Source: Photobacterium aquimaris
GTDB lineage: Bacteria; Pseudomonadota; Gammaproteobacteria; Enterobacterales; Vibrionaceae
Direction of reading: 5' to 3'
DNA: 64,000 nt
Assembly: GCF_002954455.1 (NCBI RefSeq)
Contig: NZ_MSCC01000002.1
Span: 283,501 to 347,500 of the forward strand
Shown: positions 25,583 to 34,920 of the stretch, in pieces
How positions within the stretch are numbered: position 1 is the stretch's first letter
Layout of the letters: each line of letters begins with the position of its first letter
Notes under the pieces: model-generated
What the model was told of the DNA's origin: nothing
The model's input: the letters and a program-made list of their open reading frames with translations, nothing else
The model's database searches: none
Translations under genes and position numbers: made by a program

Positions 25583-26946
25583 TTGATATAACAATGATTA
25601 AATTTGCTGTCCTTGCTGATTGCTTTCACTGCCCAGTAAAAGGTGAGTTTGCGTTTAATATTAATTGGTTATTATTAATTGATCATCAAGGGAATATTGC
25701 CGCGACATACCAGCCTCAGCACCCTGAATATGCTGACTTATTGGCAATTTTTAAGGGCAATGATAGCCTGCAAGTGATCCCTAAAGGTGAATATTTATTA
25801 CCAGGTTTGGTGGATTTACATTGCCATGCACCACAATGGCCACAAGCAGGTAAAGGGCTTGATTTACCTTTGTATGATTGGCTTCAAAATTACACTTTCC
25901 CACTTGAAAACCGTTATTCAGATAATGATTTCGCAGCAAATGTCTATCAAGATGTCACTAAAACATTATTAGCTAATGGTACTACTAGTGCGGTGTATTT
26001 CGCTTCTATTCACCGTCAATCGACGGAGTTACTTGCACAAACATGTTTGAATGTTGGTCAACGTGCTTTTGTTGGTAAAGTGAACATGGACAATAGTGAC
26101 CAATGTCCAGCTTATTACTGTGAACCAAGTGTGACAGCGGCAATTGATGACACTGAATTGTTTGTTAATAACGTATTTGAGCTAGCCGGAAATCAGTCAC
26201 GCTTAGTACATCCGGTGATCACGCCGCGTTTTGTACCAAGTTGCACCAGTGAACTATTGCAACAGTTAGGTGGTTTAGTACAACGCTATGATCTCCATAT
26301 GCAAACCCATTGCTCTGAAAGTGATTGGGCGCGTGATTATAGCATTCAGCATTACGGTGTTAGTGACGTGACGATTTATGCTGATATGGGGCTACTGAAT
26401 AATAAATCGATTCTTGCTCACTCTATTTTTCTTAATCAAGCAGATATTGAAAAAATTAACCAGTTTAAAGCGGGTATTGGTCACTGCCCATTATCAAATA
26501 TGTATTTTGCTAATGCGGCTATGCCAGCACGTGAATTATTGGATCACGGCGTACAAATCGGTTTAGGTAGTGATATTGCGGGTGCGCCATCACCGTCTAT
26601 TTTCCGCGCCAGTTTTGATGCCGTCAGTCATTCTCGTGTTCGTGAAGAAGGGGTGGATATTTACTTACCCGCGTCGAAGCGTGGTACTGTTAATGCGCGC
26701 ATTAGTTTTGTAGAAGCATTTTGGATGGCAACAGTCGGCGGTGGACAGGTGCTTGATGCGAAAGTTGGCTTATTTGAGCAAGGGTATCATTTTGATGCGA
26801 TAGTGATTAAAGCTAATTCTGCTATCGGGAATTTACGTATTTGGCCTGAATTTGACAGTGCGAAAGACATTTTAGAAAAAATCATTACGCTTGCTCAGCC
26901 TGAAAATGTGGCAAAAGTATGGGTACAAGGTAAAGCTGTTATTTAA
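25579..26946 (+). CDS. guaD: guanine deaminase
   Basis: This 455-aa amidohydrolase converts guanine to xanthine and ammonia. The zinc ligands are in DLHCHAPQW (about residues 79-86), the His of QTHCSESDW (about 240), the later His of LAHSIFL and the Asp in GLGSDIAGAPSPSIF. PGLVDLHCHAPQWPQAG is the guanine-deaminase form of the motif. It is translationally coupled to the permease (ATGA overlap), giving a guanine uptake and deamination operon under a PurR box. A terminator follows. Confidence 0.93.
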   Translation: MIDITMIKFAVLADCFHCPVKGEFAFNINWLLLIDHQGNIAATYQPQHPEYADLLAIFKGNDSLQVIPKGEYLLPGLVDLHCHAPQWPQAGKGLDLPLYDWLQNYTFPLENRYSDNDFAANVYQDVTKTLLANGTTSAVYFASIHRQSTELLAQTCLNVGQRAFVGKVNMDNSDQCPAYYCEPSVTAAIDDTELFVNNVFELAGNQSRLVHPVITPRFVPSCTSELLQQLGGLVQRYDLHMQTHCSESDWARDYSIQHYGVSDVTIYADMGLLNNKSILAHSIFLNQADIEKINQFKAGIGHCPLSNMYFANAAMPARELLDHGVQIGLGSDIAGAPSPSIFRASFDAVSHSRVREEGVDIYLPASKRGTVNARISFVEAFWMATVGGGQVLDAKVGLFEQGYHFDAIVIKANSAIGNLRIWPEFDSAKDILEKIITLAQPENVAKVWVQGKAVI

Positions 26947-26976
26947 TCATTATTGTCTATACCTGTGATATTTAGA

Positions 26977-27009
26977 AACCGTTACGGCAACATACGTAAC
27001 GGTTTTTTT
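26977..27009 (+). terminator. Rho-independent terminator
   Basis: AACCGTTACG and CGTAACGGTT form a perfect 10-bp stem followed by TTTTTT, 30 bp after guaD. Confidence 0.88.
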
Positions 27010-27222
27010 ATGGATAATATAATTAAAACTGTGATATTGAGTCCAAAATAACGTATTTAAGAATATGCGGTATATCACAGCGTATAATTGCTGTTACAAA
27101 AAGCCTGTGAATGCGTAATTAATCCTATATCTCCTGCTATTAACTTTATTGATAATCCTGCCACAAACTTTTCACTGTAGTTCCAAATATAACAATCTAC
27201 AGTCAACGTGATGAGCTAGGGA

Positions 27223-29721
27223 ATGGATATGTCGACAATGAAAATATTGCCTTTGGCACTAATGGTCGCAGCAGCACTGACAGGGTGTAATGACGAAACC
27301 ATCTATAACAATACCACTGTTGTGCCCGATAAAACGGCACCTGAGATAGTGTTAACGGGCAATACTAAATTTGTCGATCCATTTATTGGTACTGGCTTTA
27401 ATGGTCATACCTTTCCTGGTGCAGTGGTGCCTGAAGGCATGATTCAGTTGTCACCGGACACTGAGCTAATGGGTTGGCATTCTTCATCAGGTTATCATTA
27501 CGATAAAGATACTTTATTTGGTTTTTCGCATACTCATTTAAGTGGCACCGGTATGGGCGGCTTAGGTGATATTCTGTTTTTACCGTTTACTGAAGATAAT
27601 CAAAACTACATTGAAGATAGCGATGATTACCGTAAAGCGATTGCGGTTAAAATGGATAAAACCTCTGAGCAGGCAGAAGTGGGCTATTACAGCGTTGAGA
27701 TTGCCGATAATAATATTAAAGCTGAATTAACCGCATCTGAGCGAGTAGGTTTTCACCGTTATACTTATCCTCAAGGCGCTGATCAGAAATTAAAAATTGA
27801 TTTAAATTCGATTTTAAACAGTGATTGGGGTTCGACTTCATTACGTAATCAATTAACTATCAGTGAAGATGGTTATACCATCACCGGTGAAAGAGACGCG
27901 GCGCATTTTTCTGGTTGGGCGAAAAATCAGAAAATATTCTTCCATGCGACCTTTGATAAAAAAATCAAAAATGTGGTTATCCTAGCCAACGGTAAACCAG
28001 TAGAAGGCTTAACTGCCGAACATGTTTCAGAATTGCTTCGCGATGATGCGGGTAAGCCAATTAAACGCACTAAAGCTGACGTTACTGCCTATGTTGAGTT
28101 TGAAGGCGGTGATACTCAGATTGTTAATGCTGCAGTTGCAATCTCTGCTGTAAGTGCTGATGGTGCAAAAGCTAACCATGACGCTGAAGGACATCAATCT
28201 TTTGATGAAGCACGAATGGCGGCGGTGAAGAAATGGCAACGAGCGCTAAATTTTGATGTTAAAGGCGGCACATCTGAGCAAAAAGAAATCTTTTATACTG
28301 CGCTTTACCATACAAAAATAGCGCCGCAAGTACACCAAGATGTCACTGGTGAATTTAGAGGTATGGGTAAAGGCTCTATTCGTAATGGTGAAGGTAATTA
28401 CTCGATTGCTTATGGGCAAGCAACACCTGAACAGCCAAATTTTTCAGTGTATTCACTGTGGGATACCTTCCGCGCGTTACATCCATTAAAAACCATTACC
28501 GAGCCAGAGCGTGCGGTACAGTATGCTAAGAATATGGTTCAAAAATGGAAGGAGAGCGGCTTATTACCGAAGTGGGAACACTTAGGGGATGAGACTGGCA
28601 CCATGATTGGTTATCCTGCGGTGGCGGTGATTGCTGATGCGATCACCAAATTCCCCAATGAATTTACGTTACAAGAAAAACAACAAGCGCTACAAGCTGC
28701 GGTTGAATCGTCTACTTATGATCAGCATGCAACATTAGCTCAAGAGTGGGATCTCGATGTTTTAAAACGTGTGTTACCTGATGCGGTAAAGTTTTCTCAA
28801 CAACATGGGTTTGTGCCTGTTACGAATGAAAATGCTGAAAATATTAAAGAATCGGTGTCTTACGGTTTAGAAAATGCGTTTTATGATTGGGCGATTGCAC
28901 AAATAGCGAAAGCGGCAGGTAATACAGAGCTTGAGCAACAATATTTAGCACGTTCACAAGCATTTAAGCGTTATTTTGATAAAAATTCAATCGAGTATAC
29001 AGATCATGGTGTAACTGGATTTATGCGGCCATTAACCATTGACGGTGATTTTATTACTCCGTTTGATCCGTATAATACTGCGCATGAATCAGGCCCTTAT
29101 GCTGAAGGTAATGCATGGCAGTGGACATGGTTTGTGCCACACGATATCAAAGGACTACAAGAACAAATGGGTGGGCAAGCAGCGTTTGCTAAAAACTTGG
29201 ATGCCACCTTCACCGCGGGTAGTAAAGGTACAGAAACCGCAGATATGTCAGGCATGATTGGTCAGGTTGCGTTTGGTAATGAGCCTTCGCACCATATTCC
29301 ATATCTTTATAATTGGACTGCCGAACCTTGGAAAACCCAAGAAGTGGTCGATCATATTTTAGATGAAATGTACTTTGCAGAGCCTGCTGGCATTATTGGT
29401 AATGAAGATGTTGGTTCAATGTCAGCATGGTATGTAATGTCGGCGATGGGTTTCTATCAAGTCAATGCCGCTGAGCCAATTTATACTGTTGGCCGTCCGT
29501 TATTTGATGAAGTACGTTTACCCGTAAAAGATGGTTTCTTTACCGTGAAAGCATTAAATAATGCTGATGATAATATGTACATTAAATCGGTGTCTATTAA
29601 TGGTAAACCGTTAGATAACGGGTTGTTCTTTAATCACGCTGAATTTAAAGTCGGTGGTGAACTAAAATTTGTGATGACAGGTGATAAATCACAAGCCATG
29701 CAAGTACCGTTGATTAATTAG
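27223..29721 (+). CDS. GH92 family alpha-mannosidase, lipoprotein
   Basis: GH92 enzymes are calcium-dependent exo-alpha-mannosidases that trim mannose from N-glycans. A lipoprotein signal ends in AALTGC (Cys about residue 22), so it is anchored in an envelope membrane. The N-terminal beta-sandwich starts with FVDPFIGTGFNGHTFPGA (about residues 46-63). The catalytic barrel holds WDTFRALHP, GNEPSHHIPYLYN (about 686-698) and GNEDVGSMSAWY (about 726-737). The length of 832 aa is usual. ATG 27229 fits AGGG slightly better than 27223. A paralogue follows, and the region encodes other mannoside enzymes. Confidence 0.92.
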   Translation: MDMSTMKILPLALMVAAALTGCNDETIYNNTTVVPDKTAPEIVLTGNTKFVDPFIGTGFNGHTFPGAVVPEGMIQLSPDTELMGWHSSSGYHYDKDTLFGFSHTHLSGTGMGGLGDILFLPFTEDNQNYIEDSDDYRKAIAVKMDKTSEQAEVGYYSVEIADNNIKAELTASERVGFHRYTYPQGADQKLKIDLNSILNSDWGSTSLRNQLTISEDGYTITGERDAAHFSGWAKNQKIFFHATFDKKIKNVVILANGKPVEGLTAEHVSELLRDDAGKPIKRTKADVTAYVEFEGGDTQIVNAAVAISAVSADGAKANHDAEGHQSFDEARMAAVKKWQRALNFDVKGGTSEQKEIFYTALYHTKIAPQVHQDVTGEFRGMGKGSIRNGEGNYSIAYGQATPEQPNFSVYSLWDTFRALHPLKTITEPERAVQYAKNMVQKWKESGLLPKWEHLGDETGTMIGYPAVAVIADAITKFPNEFTLQEKQQALQAAVESSTYDQHATLAQEWDLDVLKRVLPDAVKFSQQHGFVPVTNENAENIKESVSYGLENAFYDWAIAQIAKAAGNTELEQQYLARSQAFKRYFDKNSIEYTDHGVTGFMRPLTIDGDFITPFDPYNTAHESGPYAEGNAWQWTWFVPHDIKGLQEQMGGQAAFAKNLDATFTAGSKGTETADMSGMIGQVAFGNEPSHHIPYLYNWTAEPWKTQEVVDHILDEMYFAEPAGIIGNEDVGSMSAWYVMSAMGFYQVNAAEPIYTVGRPLFDEVRLPVKDGFFTVKALNNADDNMYIKSVSINGKPLDNGLFFNHAEFKVGGELKFVMTGDKSQAMQVPLIN

Positions 29722-29734
29722 CTAACGCGTTAAA

Positions 29735-29770
29735 TAACAAGGGGGCTGATAGCTCCCTTATTGTTTTGAT
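29735..29770 (+). terminator. probable Rho-independent terminator
   Basis: AACAAGGGGGCT and AGCTCCCTTATTGTT pair with one G-T and small bulges and are followed by TTTGATT. It separates the two GH92 genes. Confidence 0.6.
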
Positions 29771-29969
29771 TATTTTTGATAGACAAAGAAAGAATAATAT
29801 TGAGATTGAAGCAATGTCACTAAAAAAGTATTTAGCGATAAAAGTCCAGCGAATGTATTATTTTGCTACTACTTAAATGTGAGGTTTATTTTTATTATCG
29901 ATAAATAGCAAGTTGACGGAATATTTATTTTCGTCGCTTCCCCATAATAAATAATATAGGTCGATAATA

Positions 29970-32435
29970 ATGATAAATAAACTGAGCCCAGTGGCACTTT
30001 CTATTGCATTAGCAATGGGGTTAAGTGGCTGTAATTCTGATAATTCAACAGTATCTACAGATAAGGCAACTCAAGTTTCAGACGTATATTTACAATATGT
30101 AAATCCTTTTATCGGTACTGGTGCTGATGGCCATACTTTCCCTGGGGCGGTGTTCCCATCGGGAATGGTGCAATTAAGTCCTGATACTGAAATGGATGGT
30201 TGGGGATCTGCGGCGGGTTATTTTGATCATGGAAAACAACAAGATATTCCAGTCTATGGTTTTTCTCATACCCATTTAAGTGGAACAGGTATTACTGATC
30301 TAGGTGATATTTTAGTATTGCCGTTTACTGAAAAAAACAATGCGACTTACAATACCTTTGATAAAGTCAATGAAACTGCAGAAGCTGGTTATTATGCAGT
30401 TGAATTAAATCGTGGTGAGATTAAAGCTGAACTGACCACCACAGCGCGAGTTGGCTACCATAAATATACTTTTGCTAAAGGTAGTACACCGTTTATTAAA
30501 TTTGATTTAGACCATACATTAAATAAGAGTTGGGGTAACCGTACCACGGTTGGCAATCTTGAAATTATTGATGAATATACTGTTCGCGGCCAGCGTAGTT
30601 CTGATGGTTGGGCAAATAACCAACATATTTATTTTTATGCGAAATTTAATCAGCCGATAGTAAAAGCAACGGCATTAATTGATGGTGTTGAAACGAGCAT
30701 TAAATTAAATAATGATAATATTGAAGCGGTTAAAACTATCGCTTATTTAGAATTTGCGCCAACAGATCAGCCTCTAGAATTAAAAGTAGGTCTTTCTCCT
30801 ACGGGTATTGATGGCGCAGAAAATAACCTTAATACAGAAGTGCCTGCTTGGGGCTTTGATAAGGTGTTAGCGAAATCTCAACAGGCATGGCATAACGAGT
30901 TAGCCAAGGTTGAAGTTGAAGGCGGCACCGAAGATCAAAAGCAGATTTTCTATACTGCGATGTACCACGCTTCAATTGCTCCGATGATCTTCCAAGATGT
31001 TGATGGTAAATATCGCGCCATGCGTACTCAAGAAATAAAAGACGCGGGTAATACGCCTAATTATTCAGTGTATTCAATGTGGGACACTTTCCGTGCATTC
31101 CATCCATTACAAACCATTATTAATCCGCAACGCGCAACAGAATATGCCAATGATTTAATTCGTAAATATAAAGACGGTGGTATTTTACCTAAGTGGGAAC
31201 TGCAAGGGCATTATACGGGGACGATGATTGGCTTCCCGGCTATTTCTATTATTGCCGATGCAATGGCAAAAGATTTAAATGTTGATGCTCAAGATGCGTT
31301 AGAAGCCGCTGAATTTACCGCGCGTTATCATGAAGAAAGTGAATTTCCTGATTGGACGAAAGATCAAAATATTGGTGCCGCAAACGTGGTTCAAGTAAAA
31401 GTCTATGAAGAAAATGGCTTTGTTCATCATGGTTACTGGAACTCAGCGTCTTATACTTTAGAGTTTGCTTATGGCGATTGGGCGGTATCGGAAATTGCTC
31501 GTATGGCGGGTGATACCAAACTGCAGAATGAATTTTTAGTGCGTGCTGATAATTGGTTGCACCACTGGGATAAAGAAACTAGCTTCTTACGTCCAAAGAA
31601 CCATCCATTAAGTGTTAGCCCGAATAAACCCGCATCACAATTTAATCAGCCTATTGATGAGTCGCGTAAAGGTGAATGCGTAATGGTTGATGTGGTACAA
31701 AATGATGGTAGTAGTAAAGAGATGGAACAATGCCCATTATTACCATTTGACCCATATTTTGTTGATGAATTTGCCTTTACTGAAGGTAATGCATGGCAAT
31801 GGAAGTTCCAACCTATGCATGATTTTGAGCGCTTAAAGCAAGAAATTTACGCCGCAGATATGGCTAAAAATAAACCTGATATGACACCAGAGAAATCATT
31901 CCGTGAAGATTTAGATGAGTTGTTTACGGCTCGTTCTTCAAATACAGGTGAAGAGTTGCCGGATTTAACAGGTTATATTGGTCAATATATGCATGGTAAT
32001 GAGCCTTCGCACCATATTCCATATCTATACAACTTGACCGATGAGCCATGGAAAGCACAAGAGTATTTAGATCAGATCATGAACCAGTTTTATACCACTG
32101 AGCCAACAGGTTTAATTGGTAATGAAGATGTAGGACAAATGTCAGCATGGTACATCATGAGTGCATTGGGCTTTTATCAAGTAACGCCAGCGGATCCTAC
32201 TTATTCAATTGGTCGTCCATTGTTTGATAAGGTGTCAATTGATGTCAAAGATGGAGAATTTACCATTGTTGCAGATAATAATAGCCCAGTGAATAAATAC
32301 GTCCAGTCAGTCACTATTAATGGTCAACCATTAGGTGCTAACTTAACCTTTAAACACAGCGATATTAAAGCAGGTGGTGAACTACGGTTTGTAATGACAG
32401 GCGATAAAAAGCAAGCGTTGCAGGCCACATTTTAA
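29970..32435 (+). CDS. GH92 family alpha-mannosidase, lipoprotein (paralogue)
   Basis: This second GH92 enzyme of 821 aa has a lipoprotein signal ending LSGC (about residue 21). It keeps VNPFIGTGADGHTFPGA, WDTFRAFHP, GNEPSHHIPYLYN (about 676-688) and GNEDVGQMSAWY. It carries a longer insert around residues 540-600 with two Cys (GECVMVDV, EQCPLLP) that the first copy lacks. The two enzymes differ enough to have different linkage or branch preferences. It has its own upstream region, with AGG before the ATG. Confidence 0.92.
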   Translation: MINKLSPVALSIALAMGLSGCNSDNSTVSTDKATQVSDVYLQYVNPFIGTGADGHTFPGAVFPSGMVQLSPDTEMDGWGSAAGYFDHGKQQDIPVYGFSHTHLSGTGITDLGDILVLPFTEKNNATYNTFDKVNETAEAGYYAVELNRGEIKAELTTTARVGYHKYTFAKGSTPFIKFDLDHTLNKSWGNRTTVGNLEIIDEYTVRGQRSSDGWANNQHIYFYAKFNQPIVKATALIDGVETSIKLNNDNIEAVKTIAYLEFAPTDQPLELKVGLSPTGIDGAENNLNTEVPAWGFDKVLAKSQQAWHNELAKVEVEGGTEDQKQIFYTAMYHASIAPMIFQDVDGKYRAMRTQEIKDAGNTPNYSVYSMWDTFRAFHPLQTIINPQRATEYANDLIRKYKDGGILPKWELQGHYTGTMIGFPAISIIADAMAKDLNVDAQDALEAAEFTARYHEESEFPDWTKDQNIGAANVVQVKVYEENGFVHHGYWNSASYTLEFAYGDWAVSEIARMAGDTKLQNEFLVRADNWLHHWDKETSFLRPKNHPLSVSPNKPASQFNQPIDESRKGECVMVDVVQNDGSSKEMEQCPLLPFDPYFVDEFAFTEGNAWQWKFQPMHDFERLKQEIYAADMAKNKPDMTPEKSFREDLDELFTARSSNTGEELPDLTGYIGQYMHGNEPSHHIPYLYNLTDEPWKAQEYLDQIMNQFYTTEPTGLIGNEDVGQMSAWYIMSALGFYQVTPADPTYSIGRPLFDKVSIDVKDGEFTIVADNNSPVNKYVQSVTINGQPLGANLTFKHSDIKAGGELRFVMTGDKKQALQATF

Positions 32436-32460
32436 TTAGCCACTACAATATGTATTAATT

Positions 32461-32492
32461 AAAGCGTGCTCTTACTAAGAGCACGCTTTTTT
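32461..32492. terminator. Rho-independent terminator between convergent genes
   Basis: AAAGCGTGCTCTT and AAGAGCACGCTTT form a strong stem, with TTTTTA on the plus strand and TTTAATTAATAC on the minus strand. It ends GH92 and probably the convergent lipoprotein gene. Confidence 0.85.
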
Positions 32493-32493
32493 A

Positions 32494-33366
32494 TTATTCT
32501 GCTGAAAGATCTAATCCAAAGTGATCATCACAGGTGGTTTGGCTTGGTTGGTTAGTATTATCGTAACCGCAGTAGTCGGTTTCAAGAATGTTGTATTCAG
32601 CACGTGCTGCGGCGAGTAATTGAAAAAACTCGGCTTCAGTGACTTTTCGTTCTCGATAATAACTAGCATAAGTTGGATTACCATTGAAAAAACCTTGGGC
32701 GGTACGGACGCGAGTATCGTTGGGTGGTAGGGTTGTTAATTGATTTTGCATAATACCGCCATCAGGCATTCGTACTTGGTAAAGTACGGTATCATCGCCA
32801 ATCAAGGTGGTATTAGTATCTAACGTCATGCCAAAAGACTCAAATGGGCCAGAAAGATTACCATCACAATCGGTGGCTTTTTGATCAGCACTAAAGATTT
32901 TCTCATTACCATTAATACCACAAATACCATTGCCTAATGCCATGGTTGTCTCATCACATAACTCTGCCTTTTTAGGTGGGTATAAAAATACATTGCGCTG
33001 TTTGATAGTGTTTCCAATTACTTCTAAATGAATAAATCCTTGGTAATTATCATATTGATATGGCCAACGACTAGAAACTTGAGGCGTACCATCCGCCCCA
33101 AGTAAGGTATAGTCACCGACCCAGTAACCGTTCTCTCGTTGCCACGGGGTAAAATCCAGTAATTGTACGTTATCGAGATCACATTCATCGTCTGCGACTG
33201 CTAATATGGGGGGATCTTGTTCTGTATCGGTATCAGCGGTTGGTGTGTCAACGACAGCAGGATCAGTATTGGTGGTTGTGCTGTTGGTGTTATCGTTATT
33301 ACAGCCAATCAGGATGGAGGCACTAACGCATAATAAGGTCGGTATTAGGTAATTGGATATAGGCAT
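32494..33366 (-). CDS. hypothetical lipoprotein, 290 aa
   Basis: The lipoprotein signal ends in SILIGC (about residue 22) and is followed by a low-complexity Asn/Thr/Asp linker of about 30 residues. The mature part has seven or more Cys (DDECDL, ELCDE, GICG, TDCDG, DYCGY, TTCDD), so disulfides are likely, and it is rich in Asp and Tyr. I recognise no family. It sits next to the mannosidase genes on the opposite strand and could be an envelope binding partner, but that is inferred from position only. Confidence 0.65.
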   Translation of the reverse strand: MPISNYLIPTLLCVSASILIGCNNDNTNSTTTNTDPAVVDTPTADTDTEQDPPILAVADDECDLDNVQLLDFTPWQRENGYWVGDYTLLGADGTPQVSSRWPYQYDNYQGFIHLEVIGNTIKQRNVFLYPPKKAELCDETTMALGNGICGINGNEKIFSADQKATDCDGNLSGPFESFGMTLDTNTTLIGDDTVLYQVRMPDGGIMQNQLTTLPPNDTRVRTAQGFFNGNPTYASYYRERKVTEAEFFQLLAAARAEYNILETDYCGYDNTNQPSQTTCDDHFGLDLSAE

Positions 33367-33623
33367 GAGCTAATCTACATTATGGTGACAATACATAAAA
33401 AATTAGTCAATTTAGGCAGTTATCTATGACTTATTTTTAAGAATCTATTGTCGATTATTGTTTTAAGGCTCACTTTGTTACAACTTCTTATCTTTCATAC
33501 AAATTGAAACATATTGCTGATATTTAAAAGAAACCAGAGCGAGTATATTTTATTTAAACACTTTTTTTTTGATTCCCATTTTCACGGTTGTTGATGTTTT
33601 CAATCGTTTCAAGGACAGCAACA

Positions 33624-33896
33624 ATGACAACGTTTACGTTAACTATTACTCATGGCTTGTCTCATCATCCGGATATAGAACGGATGACAACAAATCCTCG
33701 TCAGGCGTTACGTTTTTTAGATCGCGAAGTGTCACCGTATACGCATAGTTTTACGAAAATTATCACCGTTAATAATAAGCAATATGTAAAGAGTGTTGCA
33801 GAGGATGATAGCCAAGCATTTCGCGCTGATTATATGGCGGATAATCTGTTTGCTCTTTGGTGGCAGAGAGTGCGGGGATTTTTACTTAATAAATGA
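33624..33896 (+). CDS. hypothetical protein, 90 aa
   Basis: This is a small basic, soluble protein (MTTFTLTITHGLSHH at the start). The start at 33624 is supported by AAGGA 8 bases upstream; the in-frame ATG at 33588 has none. There is no signal peptide or known domain. It stands alone upstream of a bidirectional terminator. Confidence 0.6.
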   Translation: MTTFTLTITHGLSHHPDIERMTTNPRQALRFLDREVSPYTHSFTKIITVNNKQYVKSVAEDDSQAFRADYMADNLFALWWQRVRGFLLNK

Positions 33897-33923
33897 AAAT
33901 AATAACACTAATCACCCATATAA

Positions 33924-33957
33924 CAACACCCTGCAAGTGAGTTCCCGCAGGGTGTTA
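33924..33957. terminator. bidirectional Rho-independent terminator
   Basis: AACACCCTGC and GCAGGGTGTT form a 10-bp stem between the convergent small gene and the asparaginase gene. Confidence 0.75.
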
Positions 33958-33979
33958 TTGATTTTGAAGAGCGCTATTA

Positions 33980-34906
33980 TTATTTGGTCATGATAACTTC
34001 AGCTTGGCGTTCTTCAGGTTTATCCATTCCAGTCTGCCACAGCCAGTAAGTAATATTTCCTGGGCAATTTAAGCTCACGACTTTGTGATTACCGTGGCAA
34101 TCTATCGCATGAATAGTAACACCTTCGGTATAGCCATCTTTGAGATAATCGAGATCACGAATCGCTTCATAGACGGCTTCATCTAACGTCATTCCCATCT
34201 TCATGTATAGTACGACCGCATGGGCTGTTGAACAGCGGATACTCATTTCTCCGGTGTGAGTACAAGCACACGCACCATAACGGCTATCAGCATACGATCC
34301 GGCACCAATAATTGGACTGTCACCTAACCGACCAGGGTATTTCCATGCCCAACCAGAAGTAGAGGTTGCTGCGGTAATTTTGCGGTTAATATCACTGCTT
34401 AAAAATACCGTCGTATCACGCACACGCTCGGGATCGGTCGCATTGTTAGACAGTGGGGCGAGTGGCACATTAGGAAATGCCGCTTGTTGCTCTGGTGTCA
34501 TCGCTTGCTCAAGTTTTTCCCACCACACTTGCTTTGAATCTTCGATAAGGTTATTGCCTGCAACCGCATTAACTTCATTGGCAAAAATAGCCGCGCCTTC
34601 ACCGACTAATATCTCATGATTGAGATCTGTCATGACTTTATAGGCGACTTCAATCGGATGGATGTAGCCTTTTAATGCGCCAACGGCACCTGTACGTAAA
34701 CTATCACCATCCATTACTGAGGCGTCGAGCTCCATTTCACCGAGTACATTTGGCCAGCCACCGTAACCAACCGTCCGTACGCGTGGATCTAACTCAACCA
34801 ACTTAATACCTTCAACTAATGCGCGTAAGCCTTCTTCACCTGCTTGTAGACGACGTGCTGATGCTTCAATGCCAGGGTAGGCTTCTGAATTTGCTAATAA
34901 GATCAT
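33980..34906 (-). CDS. N4-(beta-N-acetylglucosaminyl)-L-asparaginase family (Ntn hydrolase)
   Basis: This enzyme family cleaves the GlcNAc-Asn bond, the last step in breakdown of N-linked glycoproteins, and activates itself by cutting before a Thr. The visible motifs are VGYGGWPNVLGEMELDASVMDG (read as two pieces, about residues 46-67), LVGEGA (100-105), RDT with the probable nucleophile Thr165, and TSTSGWAWK then GDSPIIGAG. The HDT of known members is RDT here. No signal peptide is present, so it acts in the cytoplasm on imported substrate. It is the last gene of the leftward ABC-transporter group. Confidence 0.88.
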   Translation of the reverse strand: MILLANSEAYPGIEASARRLQAGEEGLRALVEGIKLVELDPRVRTVGYGGWPNVLGEMELDASVMDGDSLRTGAVGALKGYIHPIEVAYKVMTDLNHEILVGEGAAIFANEVNAVAGNNLIEDSKQVWWEKLEQAMTPEQQAAFPNVPLAPLSNNATDPERVRDTTVFLSSDINRKITAATSTSGWAWKYPGRLGDSPIIGAGSYADSRYGACACTHTGEMSIRCSTAHAVVLYMKMGMTLDEAVYEAIRDLDYLKDGYTEGVTIHAIDCHGNHKVVSLNCPGNITYWLWQTGMDKPEERQAEVIMTK

Positions 34907-34920
34907 GGTTAACTTCCTTG

